From NCBI GenBank assembly GCA_900546355.1, contig URCM01000067.1, positions 1 through 17,623 of the forward strand: DNA of 17,623 nt. The letters run 5' to 3'. The translations under genes and the position numbers were made by a program. Shown here one piece after another: positions 10,076-17,623 of the stretch (positions are counted from its first letter, which is position 1; every line of letters starts with the position of its first letter). The notes below the pieces were generated by a model that saw nothing but the letters and a program-made list of their open reading frames with translations, made no database searches and was not told the DNA's origin. The stretch is from an uncultured Bacteroides sp. Lineage in GTDB: Bacteria; Bacteroidota; Bacteroidia; Bacteroidales; Bacteroidaceae.

Positions 10076-11971
10076 ATGAGTGATGTAATACGTTTGTTGC
10101 CCGATTCCGTGGCTAACCAGATTGCGGCGGGCGAAGTGATACAACGTCCTGCATCCGTAGTGAAAGAGCTGGTAGAAAATGCGGTGGATGCAGGCGCACA
10201 TCATATTGATGTGCTGGTAACGGATGCCGGAAAGACGTGTATTCAGGTTATCGATGATGGAAAAGGAATGTCGGAGACTGATGCGCGCCTGGCTTTCGAG
10301 CGTCATGCCACATCGAAAATCCGTGAGGCGGCCGACCTTTTTGCCTTGCATACCATGGGGTTTCGTGGAGAAGCTTTGGCATCTATTGCAGCGGTCGCCC
10401 AGGTAGAGTTACGTACGTGTCAGGAAGGAGAGATGTTAGGGACGCTACTGAATATTGCTGGTTCGAAAGTAGAAAGCCAGGAAGCGGTGGCATGTCCGCG
10501 CGGGAGTAACTTTAGTGTAAAGAACTTGTTTTATAACGTACCTGCACGGCGTAAGTTCCTGAAATCGAATCAGACAGAGTTGAGCAATATCCTGGCCGAG
10601 TTCGAACGGATTGCATTAGTGAATCCCGACATCTCTTTCACCCTGCACCATAACGGGACCGAGATGCTCAATCTGCCCGTTTTCCCGTTGCGCCAGCGCA
10701 TTATGGGGGTGTTCGGCAAAAAGCTGAATCAAGAATTATTGTCGCTGGATGTTACAACCAGCATGGTTCGTATCTCCGGATTTATCGGCAAGCCGGAGAC
10801 AGCCCGCAAGAAAGGTGCCCGTCAGTATTTCTTTGTGAACGGCAGATTTATGCGCCATCCTTATTTCCATAAGGCATTGACCGATGCGTACGAACATCTG
10901 ATACCGGTAGGGGAGCAAGTTTCTTACTTTATTTATTTCGAGATAGACCCGGCCCACATTGACGTGAATATCCATCCTACGAAAACCGAAATCAAGTTTG
11001 AGAACGAACAGGCTATCTGGCAAATACTTTCGGCGGCGGTAAAGGAGACACTGGGACGTTTTAATGCGGTGCCTTCCATTGATTTCGATACCGAAGGGAA
11101 ACCAGATATCCCGGTTTTTGAACCCGATCGCCAAGGAGATGTGACGCCGCCTTCATTTTCTTACGACCCTTCATACAACCCGTTTAATGTGAAACCTTCT
11201 GCCGCTCCTCCTTCTTCTTATTCGCCGTCTTCGGCTCAGCGGAAGCAGGTACAGTGGGAACCTTTGTTTGAAGGTTTGGAGCGGAAAGGAGAGTCGTGGC
11301 AACAACCGGATGCTCCTGCTGTTTCCGAGGATGAATGGACTACGGAAGACCTGCAACCGGCCTCGCCTACCTTATACGATGAGCATCCTGAAATGACGCT
11401 CAAAGGAAATGTAACGCAGCATTATCAATATAAGGGCTGTTATATCTTGACCTCTGTAAAGTCGGGGTTGATGATTATCGACCAGCAACGGGCGCACGTC
11501 CGTATCCTGTTCGACCGTTACATGAAGCAGATATCCGATAAACATCATGTGTCGCAACGGATGTTGTTTCCGGAAATGGTTCATTTTTCCGGTTCCGAAG
11601 TCCCGGTGCTGGAGTCGATTATGGAAGACTTGAAGGCGTTGGGCTTCGATTTGAGCAATTTGGGAGGAGGCTCGTATGCCATCAACGGGGTACCTGCGGG
11701 AATCGAAGGTTTGAATCCCGAACGCTTGGTGACCGACCTGGTGCAGACAGCGATGGAAAAAGGAAAAGACGTGAAAGAGGAGGTGCAGGGCGCATTGGCG
11801 CTTTCGTTGGCCAAGGCTTCCGCCATCGTTCCGGGGCAGGTGCTGACTGCCGAAGAAATGAATAATCTTGTAGACGAGCTTTTCGCTGTACCTACACCCA
11901 ATTATACTCCCGATGGAAAAACAGTGCTTGTCATGTTGAAAGAAGAAGACATCGAGAAGCTTTTCAAATAA
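10076..11971 (+). CDS. mutL: DNA mismatch repair protein MutL
   Basis: MutL links mismatch recognition by MutS to strand removal. It has 631 residues. The N-terminal GHKL ATPase is intact: [11 protein letters not shown] (31-41, with Glu34 and Asn35), DDGKGM (60-65), ERHATSKI (75-82) and [12 protein letters not shown] (93-104); the transducer domain ends near 335 with [10 protein letters not shown] (294-303). A Pro/Ser-rich linker covers about 340-440. In the C-terminal domain the endonuclease motif DQHAxxExxxxE is replaced by [12 protein letters not shown] (469-480), and the CPHGRP-type motif by YTPDGKT (610-616). I chose ATG 10076, 19 bp after the OstA-like gene, because the MutL N-terminus begins [19 protein letters not shown] there; the frame stays open upstream to 9950, but that part overlaps the previous gene and encodes basic, non-homologous sequence. 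Confidence 0.96.
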   Translation: MSDVIRLLPDSVANQIAAGEVIQRPASVVKELVENAVDAGAHHIDVLVTDAGKTCIQVIDDGKGMSETDARLAFERHATSKIREAADLFALHTMGFRGEALASIAAVAQVELRTCQEGEMLGTLLNIAGSKVESQEAVACPRGSNFSVKNLFYNVPARRKFLKSNQTELSNILAEFERIALVNPDISFTLHHNGTEMLNLPVFPLRQRIMGVFGKKLNQELLSLDVTTSMVRISGFIGKPETARKKGARQYFFVNGRFMRHPYFHKALTDAYEHLIPVGEQVSYFIYFEIDPAHIDVNIHPTKTEIKFENEQAIWQILSAAVKETLGRFNAVPSIDFDTEGKPDIPVFEPDRQGDVTPPSFSYDPSYNPFNVKPSAAPPSSYSPSSAQRKQVQWEPLFEGLERKGESWQQPDAPAVSEDEWTTEDLQPASPTLYDEHPEMTLKGNVTQHYQYKGCYILTSVKSGLMIIDQQRAHVRILFDRYMKQISDKHHVSQRMLFPEMVHFSGSEVPVLESIMEDLKALGFDLSNLGGGSYAINGVPAGIEGLNPERLVTDLVQTAMEKGKDVKEEVQGALALSLAKASAIVPGQVLTAEEMNNLVDELFAVPTPNYTPDGKTVLVMLKEEDIEKLFK

Positions 11972-12009
11972 TGTAGGGAGAAATACGGTGAAAGTATTCC
12001 GGAATTGAT

Positions 12010-12017
12010 TACCTTTG
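12010..12017 (+). promoter_or_regulatory. Probable -7 promoter element of the MATE gene
   Basis: TACCTTTG fits TAnnTTTG exactly and is followed by CGCG, as in other Bacteroidetes promoters. The -33 region (about 11989-11993) has no TTTG. It lies 38 bp after the mutL stop, and a start near 12023 leaves about 18 nt before ATG 12041. This argues against the in-frame TTG at 12005 being the real start codon. Confidence 0.45.
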
Positions 12018-12040
12018 CGCGATTTTTTCAGCAAAGGACA

Positions 12041-13387
12041 ATGATGAATAGCAAATACGAAGAAAGACTCGGGACCGAACGCATGATGCCATTGGTTTTC
12101 AAGATGGCACTACCGGCTATCGCGGCTCAATTTGTCAACTTATTGTATAACCTCGTAGACCGTATTTATATCGGCCACATCCCTCATATCGGAACCGATG
12201 CCCTGGCGGGTATCGGTGTAACCAGCTCGGTTATCATCTTGATTTCAGCCTTCTCTTCCATCGTAGGGGCAGGAGGTTCTCCTCTGGCTGCCATCGCATT
12301 GGGGCAAGGCGACCGTGAACGTGCCGGAAAGATACTGGGCAACGGGTTTATCCTGCTGGTTATCTTTACCCTTATCACCTCTTCCATCACTTATGCGTTG
12401 ATGGAGCCTATCTTGTTGCTTACCGGAGCATCTGAGCGAACCATCGGTTATGCCACCGATTACCTGTCGGTTTATCTGATGGGCACGCTGTTTGTTGAAT
12501 TGTCGGTGGGGCTTAATACCTTTATTAATATACAGGGGCGCCCGGCCATTGCCATGTATTCGGTACTGATAGGAGCGGTTCTGAATATCGCACTCGACCC
12601 GTTGTTTATTTTCACGTTTGGCATGGGAGTAAAAGGAGCCGCGCTTGCTACCATCTTGTCTCAAGCATGCAGTGCGGCCTGGACCTTGGGATTCCTGTTT
12701 TCCGGAAAAGCCTCGCTCCGGTTGGAACGGCGGTACATGAGGCTGCATAAAAGCATTCTTCTTCCCATTCTGGCTCTTGGAGCTTCCCCTTTTATCATGG
12801 CAAGCACTGAGAGTTTGGTGGGTTTTGTATTGAACGGTACCTTGGAACAATTCGGCGACATTTATGTAAGCGCCCTCGCTATCATGCAAAGTGCCATGAT
12901 GATTGTCAGCGTTCCTCTGACCGGATTTGCGCAAGGATTTGTGCCCATCGTAAGCTACAACTACGGACACCACGACTTCAGCCGTGTAAAGTCGTGCTTC
13001 AAGATAGCCCTGACGGTCATGTTCTCGTTCAATTTCCTGCTGATATTGTCCATGATTCTGTTCCCATCGGTCATCGCTTCGGCTTTCACTACCGACCGTA
13101 AACTGGTAGATGTCGTCTGTCGGATGATGCCGGTTTTCCTTGCAGGCATGACCATATTCGGCTTGCAACGCACTTGCCAGAACATGTTTGTGGCACTGGG
13201 GCAGGCAAGGGTTTCCATATTCATCGCCCTCTTGCGGAAGGTAATCTTGCTGGTTCCCCTTGCTCTTCTCCTTCCCCATGCAATGGGTGTGCATGGCGTA
13301 TTTGCCGCCGAAGGCATTTCGGATGCTACTGCCGCTATCTGTTGCACCCTTATTTTTGCCTTCCGTTTCTCAAAGATACTCCGTTAA
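12041..13387 (+). CDS. MATE family multidrug efflux transporter
   Basis: This inner-membrane antiporter of 448 residues exports drugs or cationic metabolites in exchange for Na+ or H+. Its length and about 12 hydrophobic segments fit the family. The N-terminal helix pattern PLVFKMALPAIAAQ followed by NLLYNLVDRIYIG is typical of the MATE fold, as are the GAGGSPLAAIALGQGD loop after helix 2 and GFAQGFVPIVSYNYG at the matching place in the second half. The two six-helix halves resemble each other, as expected. I start at ATG 12041; ATG 12044 directly after it is equally possible. Substrate cannot be read from the sequence. It follows mutL by 69 bp with its own -7 element, so it may be partly independent. 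It ends 4 bp from the stop of the convergent AsmA-like gene. Confidence 0.92.
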   Translation: MMNSKYEERLGTERMMPLVFKMALPAIAAQFVNLLYNLVDRIYIGHIPHIGTDALAGIGVTSSVIILISAFSSIVGAGGSPLAAIALGQGDRERAGKILGNGFILLVIFTLITSSITYALMEPILLLTGASERTIGYATDYLSVYLMGTLFVELSVGLNTFINIQGRPAIAMYSVLIGAVLNIALDPLFIFTFGMGVKGAALATILSQACSAAWTLGFLFSGKASLRLERRYMRLHKSILLPILALGASPFIMASTESLVGFVLNGTLEQFGDIYVSALAIMQSAMMIVSVPLTGFAQGFVPIVSYNYGHHDFSRVKSCFKIALTVMFSFNFLLILSMILFPSVIASAFTTDRKLVDVVCRMMPVFLAGMTIFGLQRTCQNMFVALGQARVSIFIALLRKVILLVPLALLLPHAMGVHGVFAAEGISDATAAICCTLIFAFRFSKILR

Positions 13388-13391
13388 GAGG

Positions 13392-16373
13392 TTATTCCCT
13401 ACGGCGTATGACGCGTTGGAAGTCATTGACGATATCACGTCCTAAATGGATTCGGGTGCTGTCAACCTTCCGGATGGCTACGGGAGTGACTGCATCTTTG
13501 TATTTCGCTTTGCCCAGCTTGAACTTCATCTTGTCCAGATTGCCTGTTATGGTAACACCCATCTTGAAGGGTAAAGGCGATTTTAAGATGGAGACGTGGT
13601 AGTTGAAATTCATGTCAAGCCCTTGCGTGCCTCCTACAGCTGCTTTGTAACGGTCAATCTGTACCACAAAAGGATAAACCGTCACATTGCCGTCTTTTAC
13701 CGTCACATTTACCGAAATACTGTCGAACACATTCCGTTTCTTGTTCTTGAAGTGCAGCATCTTTGAAATTTCCGCAAAGGTCTCACCATCCATCAAGACC
13801 AGGCTATCACCGTCAATGCGCACGGCTGCCCGCAGGCTGGGTATCCTGATGTTCATGTTCGAGTCTAAACGCGCCTCTGCCGCCGCATCAAAGTTGACCC
13901 TTCCTTGAAACGAACGAAGCATGGGCACAATGGTATCCAGCGAGGGAATGAAATCAACCAGTTTTCCGATATTGACACGGCGGAGCTTGAAATCGAATCC
14001 CGCATAGCCGCGTTTATTTTCGGTAGCCCGGTAAACCATTGTGGCAGACATGCCTGCATCCAGTCCTCTCATCCGCAATGAGTTGAGATGGACGGCCTGG
14101 TCGCGGATGTCCACTTCTCCCCGCACGTTTTCGAACAACATCTTGTCGTAACGCACACGTTTCAGGTCGGTCTGTAACTCGAAATCGATATGTTTGGGTA
14201 TGATAAATAATTTTATGGCCGAAGCCGTATCCGTTTCAGCAACTTCTTCCGCTTCTGTATTCAAGGTATCGGCAGGAAAATTCAATGCGTTGATTAATTG
14301 GTTGCAATCAAGGTTGTGCGAAGATACGTCCAGTGTGGCACGTAATACCTTGTGATGCTTCATTACCCCATACAAGTCATACACCACTCCGCTGGCCTTC
14401 AAGTCGGAACGGCCGATACGGAAGCTGGCATTCTTCAAGGTAATCCGGTGGTCGCCTACCGTAAGCGCGGTTTTCCGCATGTGGATGGGCAAGGCAAATT
14501 GAGGAACGTTTACCTTCAGGCGGTTGAAGCCGATAATACCTTTGGGTATCCACACTGAATCGCGCACTTTTTCCGCCGACACGCCAAATCCGGCCTTATC
14601 CATTCCGAAACGAATGTCGCCGGCACGTGCGAACAATGTATCCGCTTCCATCGAAAGGCCAATCTGTGGCAAAGCAGGATTCCTCTTGCCAGGCTTCAGG
14701 CTGACCGTAGCAGTCGTTTTCTTACAAAATACAGCCAGCGAGTCGCCCATGTTTCCTTTCAATTGGTTCAGTTCCACCTTGCAGTCCATCTTCGCTATCT
14801 GGGTTGTGTCTTGCGGGTCGGTAGTCTTTGCCATAACGCTCAGGCTGGAGATATTCGCATGCAGGAGTCGGGAGCGTAAAACCAAGCGGTTTACCTGTGC
14901 GCGTGCCGCCAGAAAATCATTCCCCAAGAAAGCCAACGACGCATCGCTGGTCAGCTCGAATTCTTTGTCTGTGTCTTGCAATGACATGCCGTTCATTGTG
15001 ATTTTTCCAGCCGCGCGAATTCGTCCTATGTCACGCTTCTTGATGGACGATAAACGGGTCTTCAACCGCAGGTCGGCATCAATCGTTCCTTTGATGGTGA
15101 CGTTTTTCTGTAAAGGAAATGTCTGCGCCAACGAGGTCAAGTCAATTTTTGATTTCGTATTGAACGTAATCACCGGGTCGCCCAGCAAGTCCTCCACCTT
15201 GGCATCTGCCAAAATCTCGGTATGCGCTCCCCGGAAGCGGAAGATTTTCAAATCGGCGTGCGAGGGTTTCTGGCGTGCCAGGTCGACAAATGCCTGAAAG
15301 TCGGCCGACAGGTTGTCAATGCCGTACGGCAATTTGTCATACTTGGCAGAAGCGTCCTTGATACGGACGTTTAGGGTAACGGTAGGCATCTGTTTCTTCC
15401 CGTACCATCCCTTTATCTCACCTTGCATCATTACTTCTCCCTTGGCGGTCATGCTTTCGCGTTTCAATACACGTTCCGGTATCATGTTCAGTACCGTTTC
15501 CAGCGTAGGCGCATGCAGGCCATATTTCAGGTCCACTGCCAGTGCATGCCGTGCGGAATCGCCCTGTAGGCTTCCTTTTACATCGAAACGGATGCCGTTC
15601 ACTTTCATGCCAGTGTCGTTCAATGTCAGCCTGCGTGTCTTCCGCTCCAGTTCCAGATCGGTTTCCAGTTCTGTTGCTATCCGGTGCAACAACAATTGTC
15701 CGTCCTGCCAGAAAATGATGTTGTCATTCTTGAATTTCAATGACAGGCGCGACCGTTCCTTATGCAAGGAAGCACGCAGTCCCAGCGAAGCGTTCTGCAG
15801 GCTGGCATACACCCGTGTGTCACGGTCATCAAAAACAACATTGGCATGTTTCAATGCAACCCGCCGGATATCAATGCCGCCCGACAAAGGCTTTGCCACC
15901 GCCGTATCTTTCACCTCGACCGCCGTGGTATCGGTTTTTAGGATATCCCAGTTGGCTATGCCTTCTTTGCTCTTGAAAGCATAAACCGAAGCGTTCTCCA
16001 GTCCCAGGTAGTTGACCGTAATCTTGTTCTTGTACAGATAATCCAGCGGATTGACCACTACGACACATTTGTCGAACGATACCAGCGAGTCTGTTTTCTG
16101 CCACAACGTGTCGTTTACAGCCTTCGACACCAGGCTTCCATCGGTCAGTTTCAGTCCGAAGCGGGGGAAGGTGGAAAAGAAGGTCAGTTCCACGCTCTTC
16201 ATATCCAGTTTGGCATTCAAAGCCTGGTTGGAAACCTTCAACACGACCGGGGTAAGCTTTTCGGGCGTAAAAATGAAATTTACAGCAAGGGCGATTCCCC
16301 CCAACACCAGCACCACAAGTGCGACTACAGACAGGCTGGTTATTTTCAGAATGTTCTTTGTATGCTTTTTCAT
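13392..16373 (-). CDS. AsmA-like family protein, 993 residues
   Basis: This is a large inner-membrane-anchored periplasmic protein. A basic N-terminus (MKKHTK) leads into one membrane segment (about 11-34). The following PEKLTPVVLKVSNQALNAKL and FPRFGLKLTDGSL stretches are the characteristic start of AsmA proteins. The rest is long beta-rich sequence with repeated alternation of hydrophobic residues and no cysteine cluster or catalytic motif. Known AsmA-like proteins (YhdP, TamB, AsmA) form lipid-carrying grooves between inner and outer membrane; whether this one moves phospholipid is inference. The C-terminal third (about 780-960, around RIDGDSLVLMDGETFAEISKML) matches the AsmA-like C-terminal region usual in Bacteroidetes. 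It has its own promoter 5' of the start and seems monocistronic. Confidence 0.88.
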   Translation of the reverse strand: MKKHTKNILKITSLSVVALVVLVLGGIALAVNFIFTPEKLTPVVLKVSNQALNAKLDMKSVELTFFSTFPRFGLKLTDGSLVSKAVNDTLWQKTDSLVSFDKCVVVVNPLDYLYKNKITVNYLGLENASVYAFKSKEGIANWDILKTDTTAVEVKDTAVAKPLSGGIDIRRVALKHANVVFDDRDTRVYASLQNASLGLRASLHKERSRLSLKFKNDNIIFWQDGQLLLHRIATELETDLELERKTRRLTLNDTGMKVNGIRFDVKGSLQGDSARHALAVDLKYGLHAPTLETVLNMIPERVLKRESMTAKGEVMMQGEIKGWYGKKQMPTVTLNVRIKDASAKYDKLPYGIDNLSADFQAFVDLARQKPSHADLKIFRFRGAHTEILADAKVEDLLGDPVITFNTKSKIDLTSLAQTFPLQKNVTIKGTIDADLRLKTRLSSIKKRDIGRIRAAGKITMNGMSLQDTDKEFELTSDASLAFLGNDFLAARAQVNRLVLRSRLLHANISSLSVMAKTTDPQDTTQIAKMDCKVELNQLKGNMGDSLAVFCKKTTATVSLKPGKRNPALPQIGLSMEADTLFARAGDIRFGMDKAGFGVSAEKVRDSVWIPKGIIGFNRLKVNVPQFALPIHMRKTALTVGDHRITLKNASFRIGRSDLKASGVVYDLYGVMKHHKVLRATLDVSSHNLDCNQLINALNFPADTLNTEAEEVAETDTASAIKLFIIPKHIDFELQTDLKRVRYDKMLFENVRGEVDIRDQAVHLNSLRMRGLDAGMSATMVYRATENKRGYAGFDFKLRRVNIGKLVDFIPSLDTIVPMLRSFQGRVNFDAAAEARLDSNMNIRIPSLRAAVRIDGDSLVLMDGETFAEISKMLHFKNKKRNVFDSISVNVTVKDGNVTVYPFVVQIDRYKAAVGGTQGLDMNFNYHVSILKSPLPFKMGVTITGNLDKMKFKLGKAKYKDAVTPVAIRKVDSTRIHLGRDIVNDFQRVIRRRE

Positions 16374-16403
16374 GATTCTTTACCGTTTTCAAAAAAACAG
16401 GGG

Positions 16404-16411
16404 CAAAGATA
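16404..16411 (-). promoter_or_regulatory. Probable -7 promoter element of the AsmA-like gene
   Basis: On the minus strand this reads TATCTTTG, an exact TAnnTTTG match, followed by CCCC. It lies 31 bp before the ATG at 16373, giving a leader of about 24 nt. No clear TTTG is seen 17-20 bp further upstream. Confidence 0.6.
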
Positions 16412-16584
16412 GCGAAAAAGGAAATACGTTTGTTTTTCCGGTACTTCTTCAATGAAAAAATCATATCCACAATCCTTGTCTTCCGCATCCCCCTATATGG
16501 ACGACATGGTATGAGGGACAATACGAATTCACCCCTGAAAAGAAGTTGAAGAAAGAGACGGAATAAAACGGCAACACATCTTCT

Positions 16585-17511
16585 TCATCCATTTAATACC
16601 GACAGGTATCTTTCTCCGGTGTCAGGCAGGAGCACCACGATGGTTTTTCCTGCATATTCGGGGCGGACGGCAAGCTGGAGTGCGGCATATACGGCCGCGC
16701 CCGACGAAATGCCGGCCAGCAGGCCTTCGGTTTCGGCCAATTCCTTTTCGGTGCGTAAGGCGTCTTTATCCTTTACCCGGATGATGCGGTCGGTTATTTC
16801 GGGGGCGTAGGTCTCCGGTATGAATCCGGCGCCGATGCCCTGTATGCCGTGGCTTCCCGCTTTGTCGCCCGACAAGACGGCCGAAGCATCCGGTTCTACG
16901 GCTACGATTTCTATTTGAGGGTTATGCGCTTTCAGTCCTTTTCCGGTTCCGCTCAAGGTGCCTCCGGTTCCTACCGTAGCAATGAATACGTCCACGTTCC
17001 CATCGGTGTCCTGCCAGATTTCTTCGGCGGTAGAATGGATATGGGCTGCGGGATTGGCCGGATTCTCGAATTGTTTCAGGATGATGGAGCCGGGTATTTC
17101 CCGGTGCAGCTCGTCCGCCTTACGGATTGCTCCCGCCATGCCTTCGTTTCCGGGGGTCAGCACCAGTTGTGCTCCCATGGCCTTCAGCAGCATACGCCGT
17201 TCCATGCTCATCGTTTCGGGCATGGAAAGGATGGTTTTATACCCTTTGAGTGCGGCTATCCATGCCAGCCCTACGCCGGTATTCCCGCTGGTCGGTTCGA
17301 TGAGGGTAGCTCCGGAATGAATCAGTCCTTTCCGTTCTGCGTCTTCTATCATGGAGAGGGCGGCACGGTCTTTTACGCTTCCGCCCGGATTGAAATATTC
17401 CAGTTTTGCTAATAAGGATGCCTTTGCCTGATGTTTTTCGCCCAATCGGGCCAGCTTCAGAAGGGGAGTGTTGCCGATGAGTTCGGTCAGTTGATTGTAA
17501 ATTCGTGCCAT
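16585..17511 (-). CDS. cysK: Cysteine synthase A (O-acetylserine sulfhydrylase)
   Basis: This cytoplasmic PLP enzyme makes cysteine from O-acetylserine and sulfide. The 308 residues are the usual length. The PLP Schiff-base lysine is Lys47 in NPGGSVKDR (41-49). The substrate loop TSGNTG is at 74-79, the phosphate-binding GTGGT at 181-185, GISSGA at 268-273 and the C-terminal LPDTGERYLS at 295-304. The TSGNTG loop and the absence of a regulatory or CBS domain favour CysK over cystathionine beta-synthase; a CysM-type preference cannot be fully excluded. The start is fixed by the conserved N-terminal INxLTELIGNTP-like pattern. No cysE or sulfate-assimilation gene is in the window. Only 26 bp separate its ATG from the terminator of the upstream tRNA gene and I see no promoter there. 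Confidence 0.96.
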   Translation of the reverse strand: MARIYNQLTELIGNTPLLKLARLGEKHQAKASLLAKLEYFNPGGSVKDRAALSMIEDAERKGLIHSGATLIEPTSGNTGVGLAWIAALKGYKTILSMPETMSMERRMLLKAMGAQLVLTPGNEGMAGAIRKADELHREIPGSIILKQFENPANPAAHIHSTAEEIWQDTDGNVDVFIATVGTGGTLSGTGKGLKAHNPQIEIVAVEPDASAVLSGDKAGSHGIQGIGAGFIPETYAPEITDRIIRVKDKDALRTEKELAETEGLLAGISSGAAVYAALQLAVRPEYAGKTIVVLLPDTGERYLSVLNG

Positions 17512-17537
17512 GGCTTTTTGAAGAATGATAAAAAAAC

Positions 17538-17562
17538 AAAAAAAGAGAAACTTCCGTCTCTC
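17538..17562 (-). terminator. Rho-independent terminator of the tRNA gene
   Basis: On the minus strand GAGAGAC (17562-17556) pairs with GTTTCTC (17551-17545) as a 7-bp stem with one G-U pair and a GGAA (GNRA) tetraloop, followed by seven T residues (17544-17538). It begins 12 nt after the tRNA discriminator base. Confidence 0.85.
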
Positions 17563-17574
17563 TCCTGCTTCTTG

Positions 17575-17623
17575 TTGCGGAGGCCTGACTCGAACAGACG
17601 ACCTTTGGGTTATGAGCCCAACG
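17575..17623 (-). tRNA. Initiator tRNA-fMet (CAT), partial, cut by the right edge
   Basis: The minus strand shows an anticodon stem TTGGG/CCCAA around loop CTCATAA with anticodon CAT, then a variable loop, a T arm GTCTG-TTCGAGT-CAGGC, the acceptor 3' strand CTCCGCA and discriminator A (17575). Three consecutive G-C pairs next to the anticodon loop are the mark of initiator tRNA, and A at position 72 fits the unpaired 1-72 position of fMet tRNA. The layout closely follows the E. coli initiator. The D arm and 5' acceptor strand lie beyond the window. CCA is not encoded: the bases after the discriminator read CAAG. Confidence 0.93.

Noticed and set aside
12005..12040. TTG start for the MATE transporter
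   Set aside because: The codons cover the likely -7 promoter box, and the ATG at 12041 leads straight into the first family helix.
12245..13294. A 349-codon open frame antisense to the MATE gene
   Set aside because: Highly polar Gln/His/Arg/Gly composition is the expected complement of membrane-helix codons; no start context or domain.
14524..15984. Two long plus-strand frames antisense to the AsmA-like gene
   Set aside because: Ser/Arg/Ala-rich shadows within a single continuous 993-codon gene; no recognisable motif.
16374..16584. Small gene or RNA between the AsmA-like gene and cysK
   Set aside because: Frames are short and unconvincing; apart from the AsmA-like promoter I see only weak GAAGAA/TTCTTC pairing that does not amount to a terminator.

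Overview
The window looks like a core chromosomal segment of a Bacteroidales bacterium (Bacteroides, Phocaeicola, Parabacteroides or a close relative; the genus cannot be fixed by eye). The signs are promoters of the Bacteroidetes TAnnTTTG -7 type (best before guaB), no convincing Shine-Dalgarno sites, and a typical Bacteroidetes gene set: a run of SurA-like proteins followed by a very large OstA-like protein and mutL. I see no IS element, phage gene, CRISPR array, toxin-antitoxin pair or defence system.

Layout, left to right. 1-437 is AT-rich and non-coding, with inverted repeats, a short G-rich tract and the likely gap promoter. Then come gap (438-1448), closed by a UUCG-loop terminator; a lone FecE/FhuC-type ABC ATPase (1544-2551); and guaB (2667-4142), whose promoter is overlapped by a 7-bp-arm dyad. 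The 400-bp gap 4143-4542 holds a long-stem inverted repeat and an array of five 23-bp tandem units just before the next operon.

4543-11971 is a co-directional run that probably forms one envelope-biogenesis operon: an exported degenerate parvulin protein, a SurA_N-like lipoprotein, a two-parvulin SurA, an OstA/LptA-like protein of 644 residues, and mutL. The first three should act as periplasmic chaperones for outer-membrane proteins. The OstA-like protein should take part in lipopolysaccharide transport. MutL (mismatch repair) appears to travel with them. A MATE efflux pump (12041-13387) follows from its own promoter.

The right part is on the minus strand: an AsmA-like envelope protein (13392-16373) that converges on the MATE gene with only 4 bp between stop codons, cysK (16585-17511), and at the edge the 3' two-thirds of an initiator tRNA-fMet with its own terminator.

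No clearly new system is evident. The items most worth a second look are the 23-bp tandem array, the dyad over the guaB promoter, the 17-bp-arm hairpin after guaB, the loss of all recognisable endonuclease motifs in MutL, and the stepwise decay of parvulin active-site residues across three neighbouring genes.
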